Shown here: positions 1 through 8,825 of the stretch, in pieces
Layout of the letters: the number at the start of each line of letters is the position of its first letter
Position numbering within the stretch: position 1 is the stretch's first letter
Assembly: GCF_003696345.1 (NCBI RefSeq)
Contig: NZ_RFLX01000016.1
Coordinates: forward strand, 22,621 to 86,620
Length of the DNA: 64,000 bases
Direction: 5' to 3'
DNA from: Teichococcus wenyumeiae
GTDB lineage: Bacteria; Pseudomonadota; Alphaproteobacteria; Acetobacterales; Acetobacteraceae
Made by a program: the position numbers and the translations under genes
The notes under the pieces: model-generated
Told to the model about the DNA's origin: nothing
Databases searched by the model: none
What the model saw: only the letters and a program-made list of their open reading frames with translations

Positions 1-1546
1 GTTCTCCGGCGGCATGCGGCAGCGCGTCATGATCGCCATCGGGCTGGCCTGCGAGCCGAAGGTCATCATTGCGGACGAACCCACCACGGCGCTCGATGTC
101 ACCATCCAGGCCCAGATCCTGGAGCTGATGAAGGACCTGTCGCGCCGGCTGGGCATCACGCTGGTGCTGATCACCCACAATCTCGGCATCGTCGCGCGCT
201 ATGCGGACCGCCTGGCGGTCATGTACGCTGGCCGGGTGGTCGAGGAGGGACCGGCCGCGGAGGTCTTCGCCGCGCCCAGGCACCCTTACACCATCGGTCT
301 GCTGCGCTCGGTGCCGCGGCTGGACCGGCCCCGGGATGGCGCGCTGGAGACCATCGAGGGGCTGCCGCCCAACCTTCTGCGCCCCCCCGCCGGCTGCCGC
401 TTCGCGCCACGTTGCGCCGCACGCCTTCCGGTCTGCGAGAAGGACCCTCCTCTGCGCGGCATGGGGGCGGAGCGCCGTGCCGCCTGCCATCGTGCGGAAG
501 ACATGCCGGCCGCCATGCCGGAGCTTAGAGCGCCGGCAGCCGCCTTGGCGAGCGGCCCCACAGCAGAGGCATCCGCTGGCGGCCCATTGCTGGAGGTGCG
601 CGGCCTCAGCAAGCATTTCGGCATGCCGGCGCGGGGATTCTTCCGCGATGGTCCGGTTGTCCGCGCAGTGGAGGATGTGTCCTTCACCATCAGCCGGGGG
701 GAAACTCTGGGGCTGGTTGGGGAATCAGGCTGCGGCAAGACCACGGTGGGCCGCCTGGTGCTGCGGCTGGACCAGCCGAGCAAGGGCGAGATCCTTTTCG
801 GCGGCGGCAATATCGCCACGGCCACCGAGCCCGAGATGCGTGCGCTGCGGACGCGCATGCAGGTGATCTTCCAGGACCCCTACAGTTCCCTGAACCCGCG
901 CATGACGGTGGGCGATACCATCAGTGAGCCGCTGCTCCACCGGCTGGGCATGCGGCGGACGGAGGCGCGGGAGCGGACGGCGGCGCTGTTGCGGCAGGTC
1001 GGCCTGCCGGCGGAGATGGGGCAACGCTACCCGCATCAGATGTCCGGCGGCCAGCGCCAGCGTGTCGGCATCGCGCGGGCTTTGGCCATGGAGCCGGAGT
1101 TCATCGTCTGCGATGAGGCGGTCTCCGCGCTGGACGTGTCGGTGCAGGGCCAGATCATCAACCTGCTTGCGGAACTGCAGGCCGAGTTGGGCCTCTCCTA
1201 TCTCTTCATCGCCCATGATCTGGCTGTGGTGCGCCATCTCTCGCACCGCGTCGTCGTCATGTATCTCGGCCGGGTCATGGAAGTGGCGGATCGCGATACG
1301 CTCTATGCCGCGCCGCTGCATCCCTATACCCGCGCTTTGCTCGACGCAGCCCCGGTGCCGGACCCGGATGTGGAGCGGAAGCGGCCGCCCCGCACCCTGG
1401 GCGGCGAATTGCCTTCGCCCCTGGCGCCGCCATCCGGCTGCGTCTTCCGCACGCGCTGCCCCATGGCCATCCCCGACTGCGCTGCCGTCGTGCCGCCGCT
1501 GCAGGAGGCCCGGGCGGGCCACCTGGCGGCCTGTATCCGGGTCTAA
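1..1546 (+). CDS. Fused dipeptide/oligopeptide ABC transporter ATP-binding protein (DppD-DppF type), 5' partial
   Basis: Supplies the ATPase power for a family-5 peptide/opine/nickel-type importer at the inner face of the membrane. The window opens inside the first nucleotide-binding domain, at its signature motif FSGGMRQRV. That domain shows Walker [13 protein letters not shown] and an OppD-type C-terminal cysteine stretch (GCRFAPRCA). After a short Ala-rich linker a complete second ATPase follows, with Walker [10 protein letters not shown], signature [10 protein letters not shown], Walker [13 protein letters not shown] and a second cysteine tail (GCVFRTRCP). Both halves sit on one chain, unlike the separate D and F genes at 13865-15917. 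The second Walker B has Ala where Pro is usual (DEAVSALD for DEPVSALD). The stop is 14 nt before the permease gene, so this is one operon. The N-terminus and first Walker A lie outside the window. Confidence 0.95.
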   Translation, partial: FSGGMRQRVMIAIGLACEPKVIIADEPTTALDVTIQAQILELMKDLSRRLGITLVLITHNLGIVARYADRLAVMYAGRVVEEGPAAEVFAAPRHPYTIGLLRSVPRLDRPRDGALETIEGLPPNLLRPPAGCRFAPRCAARLPVCEKDPPLRGMGAERRAACHRAEDMPAAMPELRAPAAALASGPTAEASAGGPLLEVRGLSKHFGMPARGFFRDGPVVRAVEDVSFTISRGETLGLVGESGCGKTTVGRLVLRLDQPSKGEILFGGGNIATATEPEMRALRTRMQVIFQDPYSSLNPRMTVGDTISEPLLHRLGMRRTEARERTAALLRQVGLPAEMGQRYPHQMSGGQRQRVGIARALAMEPEFIVCDEAVSALDVSVQGQIINLLAELQAELGLSYLFIAHDLAVVRHLSHRVVVMYLGRVMEVADRDTLYAAPLHPYTRALLDAAPVPDPDVERKRPPRTLGGELPSPLAPPSGCVFRTRCPMAIPDCAAVVPPLQEARAGHLAACIRV

Positions 1547-1560
1547 GAAGGAGGAAGGAC

Positions 1561-2514
1561 ATGCTTCGCTATGCCGCCCGCCGGATCGCGCTGATGGTGC
1601 CCACACTCCTGGGCGTCGCGCTGCTGACCTTCTTCATGCTGCGCGTGGTGCCCGGCGACATCGTCGAGGTGAAGCTGCGCAGCGATGGCGCGCAGGTGAC
1701 GCAGGAGATGATCGACAGCGAGCGCGCCCGGCTGGGGCTCGACCGGCCACTGGTGGTGCAGTTCGGCGACTGGATGCGCGGGCTGGTGACGCTCGATCTC
1801 GGCACATCGATGTGGACCGGGCGCCCCGTGGCGCAGGAGATCGGCATCCGCCTGGGGCTGACCATGCAGGTGGCTTTCATGGCGGCGGTGATCGCCGTGC
1901 TGATCGCCGTGCCACTCGGAACCATCTCCGCCCTCTGGCGAGACACCTGGCTGGACTATGCGGTGCGGATCTTCACCATGGCGGGGCTGGCGGTGCCCTC
2001 CTTCTGGCTGGGCATGCTGGTCATCCTCGGGCTGCTGAGCGTGTTCCATTGGTCGCCCCCGGTGACCTACACGCCCTTCTGGCGCTCACCCCTGGAGAAT
2101 ATCTCCCAACTGATCTGGCCTGCCCTGGCGGTCGGCTACCGCTACGCCGCCGTGGTGGCGCGCATGGTGCGTTCCTCCGTCATCGAGGTGATGAGGGAAG
2201 ACTATATCCGTACCGCCAGGGCCAAGGGCGTGTTCGAGCGGTTGGTCGTGGCGCGGCATGCCATGCGCAATGCGATGCTGCCCGCCATCACCGTGGTGGG
2301 GCTTGAATTCGCCTTCCTGATCGGCGGCCTGGTGGTCACGGAACAGGTCTTCAACCTGAACGGCATCGGCCGCCTCTTCGTGGAAGCCGTCTCGCGCAGC
2401 GACTTCGTTCTGGTGCAGGCGCTGGTGATGCTGCTGGCGGTGGTTTTCGTCACCATGAACCTGCTGATCGACATGCTCTACGGCGTGCTCGACCCCCGCG
2501 TGCGGCACGGCTGA
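1561..2514 (+). CDS. ABC transporter permease, DppB/OppB family
   Basis: Inner-membrane subunit of the first peptide-type importer. The 317-residue product begins with the family's N-terminal helix (MLRYAARRIALMVP), has the periplasmic stretch containing PGDIVEVK, about six hydrophobic segments, and the cytoplasmic ATPase-coupling loop with RTARAKGVFERLV. It ends in the usual DPRVRHG tail. A strong AAGGAGGAAG ribosome site lies just upstream of the ATG. It follows the ATPase gene by 14 nt and precedes the partner permease by 13 nt. The family is clear; the substrate cannot be read from the sequence. Confidence 0.95.
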   Translation: MLRYAARRIALMVPTLLGVALLTFFMLRVVPGDIVEVKLRSDGAQVTQEMIDSERARLGLDRPLVVQFGDWMRGLVTLDLGTSMWTGRPVAQEIGIRLGLTMQVAFMAAVIAVLIAVPLGTISALWRDTWLDYAVRIFTMAGLAVPSFWLGMLVILGLLSVFHWSPPVTYTPFWRSPLENISQLIWPALAVGYRYAAVVARMVRSSVIEVMREDYIRTARAKGVFERLVVARHAMRNAMLPAITVVGLEFAFLIGGLVVTEQVFNLNGIGRLFVEAVSRSDFVLVQALVMLLAVVFVTMNLLIDMLYGVLDPRVRHG

Positions 2515-2527
2515 GGGAGCTGGAGCA

Positions 2528-3433
2528 ATGAGCACATCCATGGAGGCCGGCATCTCGCGAGCGGTGCAGAGCCGGCACCGGGAGCGGGGACTGGTCCTGC
2601 GTTTCATCGCAGCCCAGCCATTGGGCGCGGCGGGGTTGCTGGTCATCCTGCTGATGGCGGCGGCGGCGATCTTCGCTGACCTTCTCGCCCCTTATGATCC
2701 GGAAGCGATCGACTTCGCCTCGATGCTGGCGCCGCCGTCGGCGGAGCACTTCCTGGGGACGGATGCCTTCGGGCGAGATATCCTGACTCGCCTGCTCTAT
2801 GGCGCGCGCACGGCGCTGAGCATCGGCTTCCTATCCTCCTTCCTGGGCTGCACGGCAGGCGGCCTGCTCGGCGTTGCCTCCGCCTATTTCGGCGGGCGGG
2901 TGGACCTGCTGCTGCAGCGCCTGGTGGACATCGTGCTGTGCTTTCCCATCATCGTCCTGGCCCTGGTGATGGTCGCCGTGGTCGGGCACCGGCCGCTGCT
3001 GGGCATCGACCTCAACCTAGTCGCGGCCATCGCCATCCCCATCGTGCCGCGCGCGGCACGGGTGGTGCGGGCGGCGGCACTTAGCGTTCGCGCCATGCCC
3101 TATATCGATGCGGCCCGCGCCGGCGGTTACGGCCATGTCCATATCATTTTGCGGCACATGGCACCCAATGTCGCCGCGCCCTACCTGATCCTGCTGACCG
3201 CCTATATCGCCCAGGCCATCCTGCTGGAGGCATCGCTCTCCTTCCTCGGCCTCGGTGTGGTGGAGCCAAAGCCGGCCTGGGGGCTGATGCTGGCCGGAGA
3301 TTCCTCGAACTTCTACCAGGAAGCGCCTTGGATGATCCTGTTCCCTGGCTTGGCGATCTCCCTGGCGGTCTTCGCCTTCAATCTCTTCGGCGATGCGCTG
3401 CGCGACTGGCTCGACCCGAAATTCCGGACATGA
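2528..3433 (+). CDS. ABC transporter permease, DppC/OppC family
   Basis: Second inner-membrane subunit of the first importer (301 residues). It has a short cytoplasmic N-terminus, one N-terminal helix, then the conserved entry GTDAFGRDILTRLLYGAR typical of DppC. Four or five further membrane segments follow, with a coupling loop around DAARAGGYGHVHII. The C-terminal LRDWLDPKFRT is standard for the family. The ATG lies 13 nt after the DppB-type gene, behind GAGGGAGCTGGAGC. It is co-transcribed with the ATPase, DppB-type and binding-protein genes. Confidence 0.95.
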   Translation: MSTSMEAGISRAVQSRHRERGLVLRFIAAQPLGAAGLLVILLMAAAAIFADLLAPYDPEAIDFASMLAPPSAEHFLGTDAFGRDILTRLLYGARTALSIGFLSSFLGCTAGGLLGVASAYFGGRVDLLLQRLVDIVLCFPIIVLALVMVAVVGHRPLLGIDLNLVAAIAIPIVPRAARVVRAAALSVRAMPYIDAARAGGYGHVHIILRHMAPNVAAPYLILLTAYIAQAILLEASLSFLGLGVVEPKPAWGLMLAGDSSNFYQEAPWMILFPGLAISLAVFAFNLFGDALRDWLDPKFRT

Positions 3434-3475
3434 GCCGGCGTGGCCTTGCTGCAACAAGAACGGGAGGACACAGAC

Positions 3476-5092
3476 ATGACACAGGAACCACGCGGCAGGC
3501 CACTCAGCCGGCGCGCCGCACTGGCGCTACCGGCGCTGGTGCTGCCCGCCCTGGGCCGGACCAGCCCAGCTCTGGCGCAACAAGGCGAGTCCCCGCGCCG
3601 CGGCGGCATCCTGACCTTCGCCGTGGCGGCGGAGCCGCCGACCTATGACCTGCATGCGACCGGCACCTTCGCCGTCATGCACCGCGTGGCGCCGCATTAC
3701 TCGACCCTGCTGCGCTACGAGCCCGGCAATTATCCCAATATCGTCGGCGATGTCGCGCAAAACTGGACCGTTGCCGAAGACCGGCTGACCTATACCTTCA
3801 AGCTCCATCCCAACATCAAGTTCCATGACGGCACCGCGCTGACCTCGGAGGATGTCAAGGCGAGCTACGACCGGATGCGGGCACCGCCGGAGGGCGTCGT
3901 CTCCAACCGGCAGCCATCCTTCGCGCAGATCGCTACGATCGAGACGCCTGACCCGCTGACGGTGGCTTTCCGGATGAAGGAGGTCGATGCCTCCATCATG
4001 GATACCTTCGCCTCGCCCTGGAACTCGATCTTCAGTGCTGCTCGCCTGCGTGCCGACCCAAACTTCCCGGCGCGCAACATCATGGGTAGCGGGCCTTTCC
4101 GCTTTGTCGAGCACGTCGCTGGTTCCCACTGGGTCGGCGAGCGCTTCGACGGCTATTTCCGCGAAGGGAAGCCCTATCTCGATGGCTATCGCGCCATCAC
4201 CATGTCACCGGCCGCGATGGTGAACGCTCTTTCTGGCCGCCAGATCATGGCCGAATTTCGCGGCTTCACGCCCAATGAGCGGGACCGGATCGTTCGCGCC
4301 CTGGGGCAGGATGCCCGTGTGCAGGAATCCAGCTGGATGCTGCACATGATCCTGACCTTCAATTGCGAGCGAAAGCCCTTCAACGACCCAAGGGTGCGGC
4401 GCGCGTTGTCCCTGGCGATCGACCGCTGGGGCGGATCGCAGTCGCTGTCCAAGATCTCGCAGCTTGGCCAAGTCGGTGGACTGGTCCGGCCGGGTAGCGA
4501 GTGGTCCGCCACACCCAAGGAGATGGAGCAGTGGCCTGGCTACGGCCGCGACATGGCGGCCAACCGCGCCGAGGCCAAGCGGCTGCTGAAGGAAGCGGGG
4601 GCGGAGAACCTCAGCTTCACGCTGATGGACCGCAATCACCAGCCCTATGTCACCGCCGGCATCTTCATGATCGACCAGTGGCGGCAGATCGGCGTGAAGG
4701 CCGAGCACCAGCAGGTGGAATTGTCGGCCTGGTACGCGGCACAGAACAGCGGCAATTTCGAAGCCTTCGTGGATTCCTTCACCCAGTTCAGCGATGACCC
4801 GACAAATGTGCTGGTGAAGTACATCTCCTATGACCGCGCCGAGGTGGCAGTGGCGCGTGCCACCGACCGGGAGCTGGACAGGCTCTTCGATGAGCAGGCC
4901 AGGACCATCGATGGCGAACAGCGCAAGAAGCTGGTGCGGCAGTTCGAGGCGCGGGCGCTGGATCAAGCCTATGCCGTACCCATCCTCTGGTGGCAGCGCA
5001 TCGTGGTGATGAACCAGCAGGTTCGCGGGTGGTCGATGGCACCGACGCACATGATTTACCAGGACCTCGGCGACGTCTGGATCGCGGCGTGA
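3476..5092 (+). CDS. ABC transporter substrate-binding protein, family 5 (DppA/OppA-like)
   Basis: Periplasmic ligand-binding subunit of the first importer, 538 residues. ATG 3476 is chosen because CGGGAGG lies about 8 nt upstream and the product then starts just before a twin-arginine-like signal (LSRRAALALPALVLPALG) with a likely cleavage after ALAQ. An ATG at 3440 would add 12 residues without an obvious ribosome site. The SBP_bac_5 core is present: the RRGGILTFA start, then the segment with FKLHPNIKFHDGTALTSEDV. It differs clearly from the three mutually similar binding proteins at 10446, 44665 and 57016. It sits 42 nt after the permease and 31 nt before a thiolase gene, which suggests that the transporter feeds that pathway (inference). 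Confidence 0.93.
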   Translation: MTQEPRGRPLSRRAALALPALVLPALGRTSPALAQQGESPRRGGILTFAVAAEPPTYDLHATGTFAVMHRVAPHYSTLLRYEPGNYPNIVGDVAQNWTVAEDRLTYTFKLHPNIKFHDGTALTSEDVKASYDRMRAPPEGVVSNRQPSFAQIATIETPDPLTVAFRMKEVDASIMDTFASPWNSIFSAARLRADPNFPARNIMGSGPFRFVEHVAGSHWVGERFDGYFREGKPYLDGYRAITMSPAAMVNALSGRQIMAEFRGFTPNERDRIVRALGQDARVQESSWMLHMILTFNCERKPFNDPRVRRALSLAIDRWGGSQSLSKISQLGQVGGLVRPGSEWSATPKEMEQWPGYGRDMAANRAEAKRLLKEAGAENLSFTLMDRNHQPYVTAGIFMIDQWRQIGVKAEHQQVELSAWYAAQNSGNFEAFVDSFTQFSDDPTNVLVKYISYDRAEVAVARATDRELDRLFDEQARTIDGEQRKKLVRQFEARALDQAYAVPILWWQRIVVMNQQVRGWSMAPTHMIYQDLGDVWIAA

Positions 5093-5123
5093 AGAGAGCC
5101 TGGACACAAGGAGCGACACGCGC

Positions 5124-6299
5124 ATGAGCATGCAGGAGGGAGCGCCGCGCATGCGGCGTGCCGCCGCCGTGGTGGGCATCGGCCATACGGATTGGGTGGG
5201 AGACTGGAAGCGAGCGCGCGCGGGTGAGAAGCCTGCGGATTGCTACGGTTATGCCATGCGCGCCTTCTCGGCCGCGCTGAATGACTCCGGCCTGAAGCGT
5301 GAGGAGGTGAACGGGCTGATTGCGGGCCCCACCACCGCCTATGAGCGGCTGGGGGAAGTGCTCGGCATCAACCCCCGCTGGGGCGGCCAGGCGGATGCCG
5401 TCCTGTCGGTGACGCAGGCTTGCATGGCCATCGAGGCCGGCCTCGCGGATGTGGTGGCGATCGTCTACGGTAACGACCAGCGCACGGCCGGCACGCAGTA
5501 CGGCGGACCGCAGGCCATGGGCGGCGATGCCTTCCTGTCCTATGTCTACCACTCGCCCTGGGGGCTCACCTCGCAGGGTGCGCTCTATGCCTTGACCTTT
5601 CAGGCATACAAGCAGGCACGTGGTTTCACAGAGGCCGAGTTGGGAGAGGTCGCGGTCGCGCAGCGCGGCTGGTCCTCGATGAACCCCAACGCGATCATGC
5701 GCAAGCGCATCACGCTGGAAGACTATATGGCATCGAACTATGTATGCGAGCCGCTGCATCTGTTCGACTACTGCCTGATCAACGATGGCGGCGTGGCGAT
5801 GATCATCGCGGAGGCCGAGCGCGCCAAGCGCATGTGCGAGCGCCCGGTCTTCATCGAGGCGGTGGGACGCTCAGACCTGAACCGTGGCGCTACGGCGCTG
5901 GAGCCCCGCATCACCGAATTCTATCTCCCGGCACAGCAGCAGGCCGCCGCACGCTCCTACGAGGTTGCTGGGGTGGGGCCGGAGGACATGGATGTGTTCC
6001 AGGTCTACGACAGCTTCTCGGTGCACGTTCCCCTCGCCCTGGAAGGTTATGGCTATTGCGCCGTCGGCGAGGCCGGAAAATTTCTGCGGGAGCAGCGGAT
6101 TGGCCCCGGGGGCAAGCTGCCAACGAATACCGGCGGCGGCCATCTCTCAGAAACCTACATGCAGGGCTGGGCGCACCAGATCGAATGCGTCCGGCAGCTG
6201 CGCGGCGAATGTGGCGAGAGGCAGGTGCCAGACTGCCGCCATGTTCATTATACCTCCGATGTGGCTGGCAAGGCCGTGTCGTTGATCTACGGCCGGTGA
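5124..6299 (+). CDS. Thiolase-like protein (SCP2/Ltp2-type acyl-CoA enzyme)
   Basis: Member of the thiolase superfamily (391 residues) of the sort encoded next to a DUF35 protein. It carries the C-terminal PTNTGGGHLSE motif with the catalytic His, the VYDSFS motif and the ending VRQLRGECGERQV. The nucleophilic-Cys motif of true thiolases (CGSG) is not seen at the expected position, which reads DAVLSVTQAC. The enzyme may therefore be a retro-aldolase such as steroid Ltp2 rather than a condensing or thiolytic enzyme (inference from the family). The start is ATG 5124 behind AAGGAGCGAC. The DUF35 gene begins 8 nt after the stop. A paralogue lies at 8826. Confidence 0.88.
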   Translation: MSMQEGAPRMRRAAAVVGIGHTDWVGDWKRARAGEKPADCYGYAMRAFSAALNDSGLKREEVNGLIAGPTTAYERLGEVLGINPRWGGQADAVLSVTQACMAIEAGLADVVAIVYGNDQRTAGTQYGGPQAMGGDAFLSYVYHSPWGLTSQGALYALTFQAYKQARGFTEAELGEVAVAQRGWSSMNPNAIMRKRITLEDYMASNYVCEPLHLFDYCLINDGGVAMIIAEAERAKRMCERPVFIEAVGRSDLNRGATALEPRITEFYLPAQQQAAARSYEVAGVGPEDMDVFQVYDSFSVHVPLALEGYGYCAVGEAGKFLREQRIGPGGKLPTNTGGGHLSETYMQGWAHQIECVRQLRGECGERQVPDCRHVHYTSDVAGKAVSLIYGR

Positions 6300-6307
6300 G
6301 GGACGCC

Positions 6308-6718
6308 ATGGGAAGCGACGTCGCGCAGACGCCGAGCCCCGTCCAGGGACTCTACGACGGGCCGATGTGGGAGGGCATTCGTGCCCGTGCCATGTGCTTG
6401 CAGCGCTGTTGCAGTTGCGGCACCTGGCAATATCCACCTGGGCCCGGATGCCATGCCTGCCTGTCGGAGGATCTCGAATGGTCGCCTGTCTCGGGTGACG
6501 GAACCATCCTCTCCTGGGCCATATTTCACCGGCAGTATCTGCAGGCCTATCCGGCACCTTACAACGTGATCGCCGTCAGGCTGGCCGAAGGGCCAGTGAT
6601 GATCAGCAACCTTGAAGGTGAGCAGCCAGACGGAAACTGGATCGGATGCCATGTGCGGCTGATCTATGCGGAAATGCCGGACGGCGCCGTGCTGCCGCGC
6701 TTCGCGCTGACTGACTAA
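6308..6718 (+). CDS. DUF35 / OB-fold zinc-ribbon protein, partner of the thiolase-like protein
   Basis: Small (136-residue) acyl-CoA-associated protein. Its N-terminal rubredoxin-like zinc ribbon shows CCSCGTWQYPPGPGCHACL (two CxxC knuckles), followed by an OB-fold containing the segment SPVSGDGTILSWAIFHR. DUF35 proteins form complexes with thiolase-like partners, as ChsH2-DUF35 does with Ltp2, and are needed for their stability or activity. ATG 6308 is chosen because it lies 8 nt after the thiolase stop and gives a normal family length. A much longer frame continues upstream in this phase but only antiparallels the thiolase coding phase. The gene is a paralogue of the one at 9968. Confidence 0.9.
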   Translation: MGSDVAQTPSPVQGLYDGPMWEGIRARAMCLQRCCSCGTWQYPPGPGCHACLSEDLEWSPVSGDGTILSWAIFHRQYLQAYPAPYNVIAVRLAEGPVMISNLEGEQPDGNWIGCHVRLIYAEMPDGAVLPRFALTD

Positions 6719-6776
6719 GGGACCGAGCTACTGCCGCCATATGGCGGCTTCATTCCTGGCGAGAGATGGAAGCACC

Positions 6777-7757
6777 ATGATGCTCCTGCGGCGAAGGAAT
6801 CTGGCCTTCTTGCCCCCCGCACCGGCCAGCGACGCCTCCCGGGCCGTCGCTCAGCCGGCGGAGCGCAATGCCAGATCCTTGCGTATTCTGGTTGGCTTTC
6901 CGCCGGGAGGTACGTCGGACAGCCTGGCGCGCGTGATCGCAACCGCCATCACCACCGATCTCGGGAGGCCGGTGATCGTCGAGAACAAGCCCGGCGCGAA
7001 CGGCAACCTGGCGGCGGCGGAGGGCGCCCGAGCCCCTGCTGACGGCCTGACGCTCTATGTCGGCTCCTTCAACAACCCGGTGAATCACGCGGCGCAGCGT
7101 GAGTTGCCTTTCGACTTCATGCGGGACTTCGCGCCGGTTGCCCTGATCGCCACGGTGCCTAATGTCCTGATCGTGAACAAGCAGGTGCCAGCGCAGGATG
7201 TGCGGCAACTGATCTCTCTCGCGAAGCGATCACCGGGCAGGATGACCTTCGCATCAGCCGGCGCCGGGTCGTCGCTGCACATGGCCGGGGAACTGTTCAA
7301 GCACGCAGGCGGCCTGGACATGGTGCATGTTCCGTATAAAGGAAGTGCGCCGGCGCTGGCCGATCTGATGGGAGGCCATGTGGACATGATCTTCGACAAC
7401 CTGCCCTCCGCCACGCCGCTCATCCAGGCGGGGGAGGTAAGGGCGCTTGCCGTCACCGGTGCCAGCCGCGCTCCCTCTTTCCCGGAACTGCCGACGATTG
7501 CCGAGGCGGCGCTGCCCGGCTTCGATGTGACCTCCTTCTTTGCCTTCTTCGCACCGGCCAGCACGCCGCCCGCCATGATCCGACAGATCAACGCCGCCAC
7601 CAATGCCGTGCTGGCGAAGCCGGAGATCCGCGCCACTCTGGCGGGGCTTGGCGCGGAGCCGGCACCAGGGGCGCCAGAGGATCTGCGGGCGCTCACCGAG
7701 CGTGAGGTGAAGAAGTGGCGCGAGGTCATTCAGAAGGCGCAGATCCAACTCGAGTAA
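6777..7757 (+). CDS. Tripartite tricarboxylate transporter substrate-binding protein (TctC/Bug family), orphan
   Basis: Periplasmic binding protein of the TctC/Bug family for carboxylated ligands, about 326 residues. Diagnostic blocks are LRILVGFPPGGTSDSLARV, VIVENKPGANGNLAA, VHVPYKGSAPALADLMGG and GEVRALAVTG. ATG 6777 is preferred; an in-frame ATG at 6741 would add 12 residues. No TctA or TctB membrane subunits are in the window, so it is an orphan, as is usual for large Bug families. It is oddly short of a proper signal peptide: after LLRRRNLAFL the core is broken by PPAPASD, and no long hydrophobic run exists. Export may be impaired, or the annotated start may be wrong. It lies 58 nt after the DUF35 gene and converges on the SDR gene. 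Confidence 0.88.
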   Translation: MMLLRRRNLAFLPPAPASDASRAVAQPAERNARSLRILVGFPPGGTSDSLARVIATAITTDLGRPVIVENKPGANGNLAAAEGARAPADGLTLYVGSFNNPVNHAAQRELPFDFMRDFAPVALIATVPNVLIVNKQVPAQDVRQLISLAKRSPGRMTFASAGAGSSLHMAGELFKHAGGLDMVHVPYKGSAPALADLMGGHVDMIFDNLPSATPLIQAGEVRALAVTGASRAPSFPELPTIAEAALPGFDVTSFFAFFAPASTPPAMIRQINAATNAVLAKPEIRATLAGLGAEPAPGAPEDLRALTEREVKKWREVIQKAQIQLE

Positions 7758-7769
7758 TCGCCGTACCGA

Positions 7770-8558
7770 TCAGGGCATCAGCAGCCCGCCATTGACCTCC
7801 AGGATCTGCCCGGTGACGAAGCCGGACATCTCCTGGGAGGCAAGATAGAGATAGGCTCCCACACATTCTTCCACTGTCCCCGTGCGGCGCATCGGCGTCT
7901 GCCGCAGGGAAGCCTCGATCTGGTGGGGAGGCGTGGTGCTGCCGATGTTGGGCTTGTCGATGACACCAGGCGCGACGGCGTTGACGCGGATGTTGAAGCG
8001 CGCGACTTCCTTGGCAAGGCCGCGCGTAAAGGTGGACACAAAGGCTTTCGAGGAGGCGTAGAGCACCGAGCGTCCGCCGCCGCCGTTGCGGGCGGCCAGC
8101 GAGGTCGTGGATATGATGGTGCCGCCACCTTGCGCTTCCATGATGGGCAGAGCGGCGCGGGAGCAGGCGAAGACGGACCGCGCATTCAGCTCCGTCACGG
8201 CGTCAAACAGTTCATCATCCACATCACGAATGGGGCGGCGATCGACCACATTGCCGGCATTGTTCACGAGGATATCGAGGCGCCCGAAGGCGGCATGGGC
8301 ATCACGCACCAGGGTCGCGCAGTCCTCACGTGAACGCACATTGCCGCGCAGCACAATAGCGCTGCCGCCGGCGCGTTCCACCTCTGCCGCGACGGCTTCC
8401 GCGGCTTCGGGATGTGAATGGCCATGCACGGCGACGCGCATGCCCTGGGCGCCGAAGCCGCGCGCCACGGCGGCGCCGATGCCTGTGGAGGACCCCGTGA
8501 CAAGCACGGCTTTGCCCCGAAGGTCCGGAATACGGATACCTTCCTTGTTTTCGCTCAT
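7770..8558 (-). CDS. SDR-family NAD(P)-dependent oxidoreductase (FabG-like)
   Basis: Classical short-chain dehydrogenase, 262 residues. It shows the dinucleotide-binding motif GSSTGIGAAVARGFG near residue 22, the NNAG motif, a Ser in the ISTTS strand, and the catalytic pair in LYASSKAF (YxxxK). The C-terminus (GFVTGQILEVNGG) is typical of FabG-like enzymes. It probably oxidises or reduces a hydroxyacyl or keto intermediate of the flanking thiolase/DUF35 pathways (inference from position). It is transcribed divergently from the thiolase gene at 8826 across a 267-nt region with an AT-rich palindrome. The ATG has GGGAGGAAAC just upstream. Confidence 0.93.
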   Translation of the reverse strand: MSENKEGIRIPDLRGKAVLVTGSSTGIGAAVARGFGAQGMRVAVHGHSHPEAAEAVAAEVERAGGSAIVLRGNVRSREDCATLVRDAHAAFGRLDILVNNAGNVVDRRPIRDVDDELFDAVTELNARSVFACSRAALPIMEAQGGGTIISTTSLAARNGGGGRSVLYASSKAFVSTFTRGLAKEVARFNIRVNAVAPGVIDKPNIGSTTPPHQIEASLRQTPMRRTGTVEECVGAYLYLASQEMSGFVTGQILEVNGGLLMP

Positions 8559-8642
8559 GTTTCCTCCCTTGCGCCGCGCTGAGCCAAAGGCATAGCGGCC
8601 TGATGTGCCGAGGATCGCGGAAGATGCTTGCAGCCGCCAGTC

Positions 8643-8658
8643 ATAAAAGGCATTTTAT
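8643..8658. promoter_or_regulatory. AT-rich inverted repeat between divergent SDR and thiolase genes (operator/promoter candidate)
   Basis: ATAAAA (8643-8648), spacer GGCA, TTTTAT (8653-8658) is a perfect 6-bp inverted repeat inside the only strongly AT-rich patch of this region (about 8640-8666). TATATT at 8656-8661 could serve as a -10 element for the plus-strand gene, but no convincing -35 element lies at the right distance. The position between two divergent catabolic genes fits an operator. No regulator can be assigned. Confidence 0.4.
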
Positions 8659-8825
8659 ATTTAATAGGAGGCGCAGCGGGCCGAAGGGCGTGCTCCAGGC
8701 CTTCGTGAACAAGACCGACCTGCGGAAAGCGGGCGGCGGGAGGAGGCGAGGATGCGACTGGACCTGTCGCCGGTCCGTGCCGGCTGCGCGCCCATGGCGC
8801 CTGACGAAACGGGGCGCCGCACACG

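Noticed and set aside
8665..8825. Possible leader peptide after a TAGGAGG sequence
   Set aside because: No ATG or GTG at a proper distance gives a convincing short frame.
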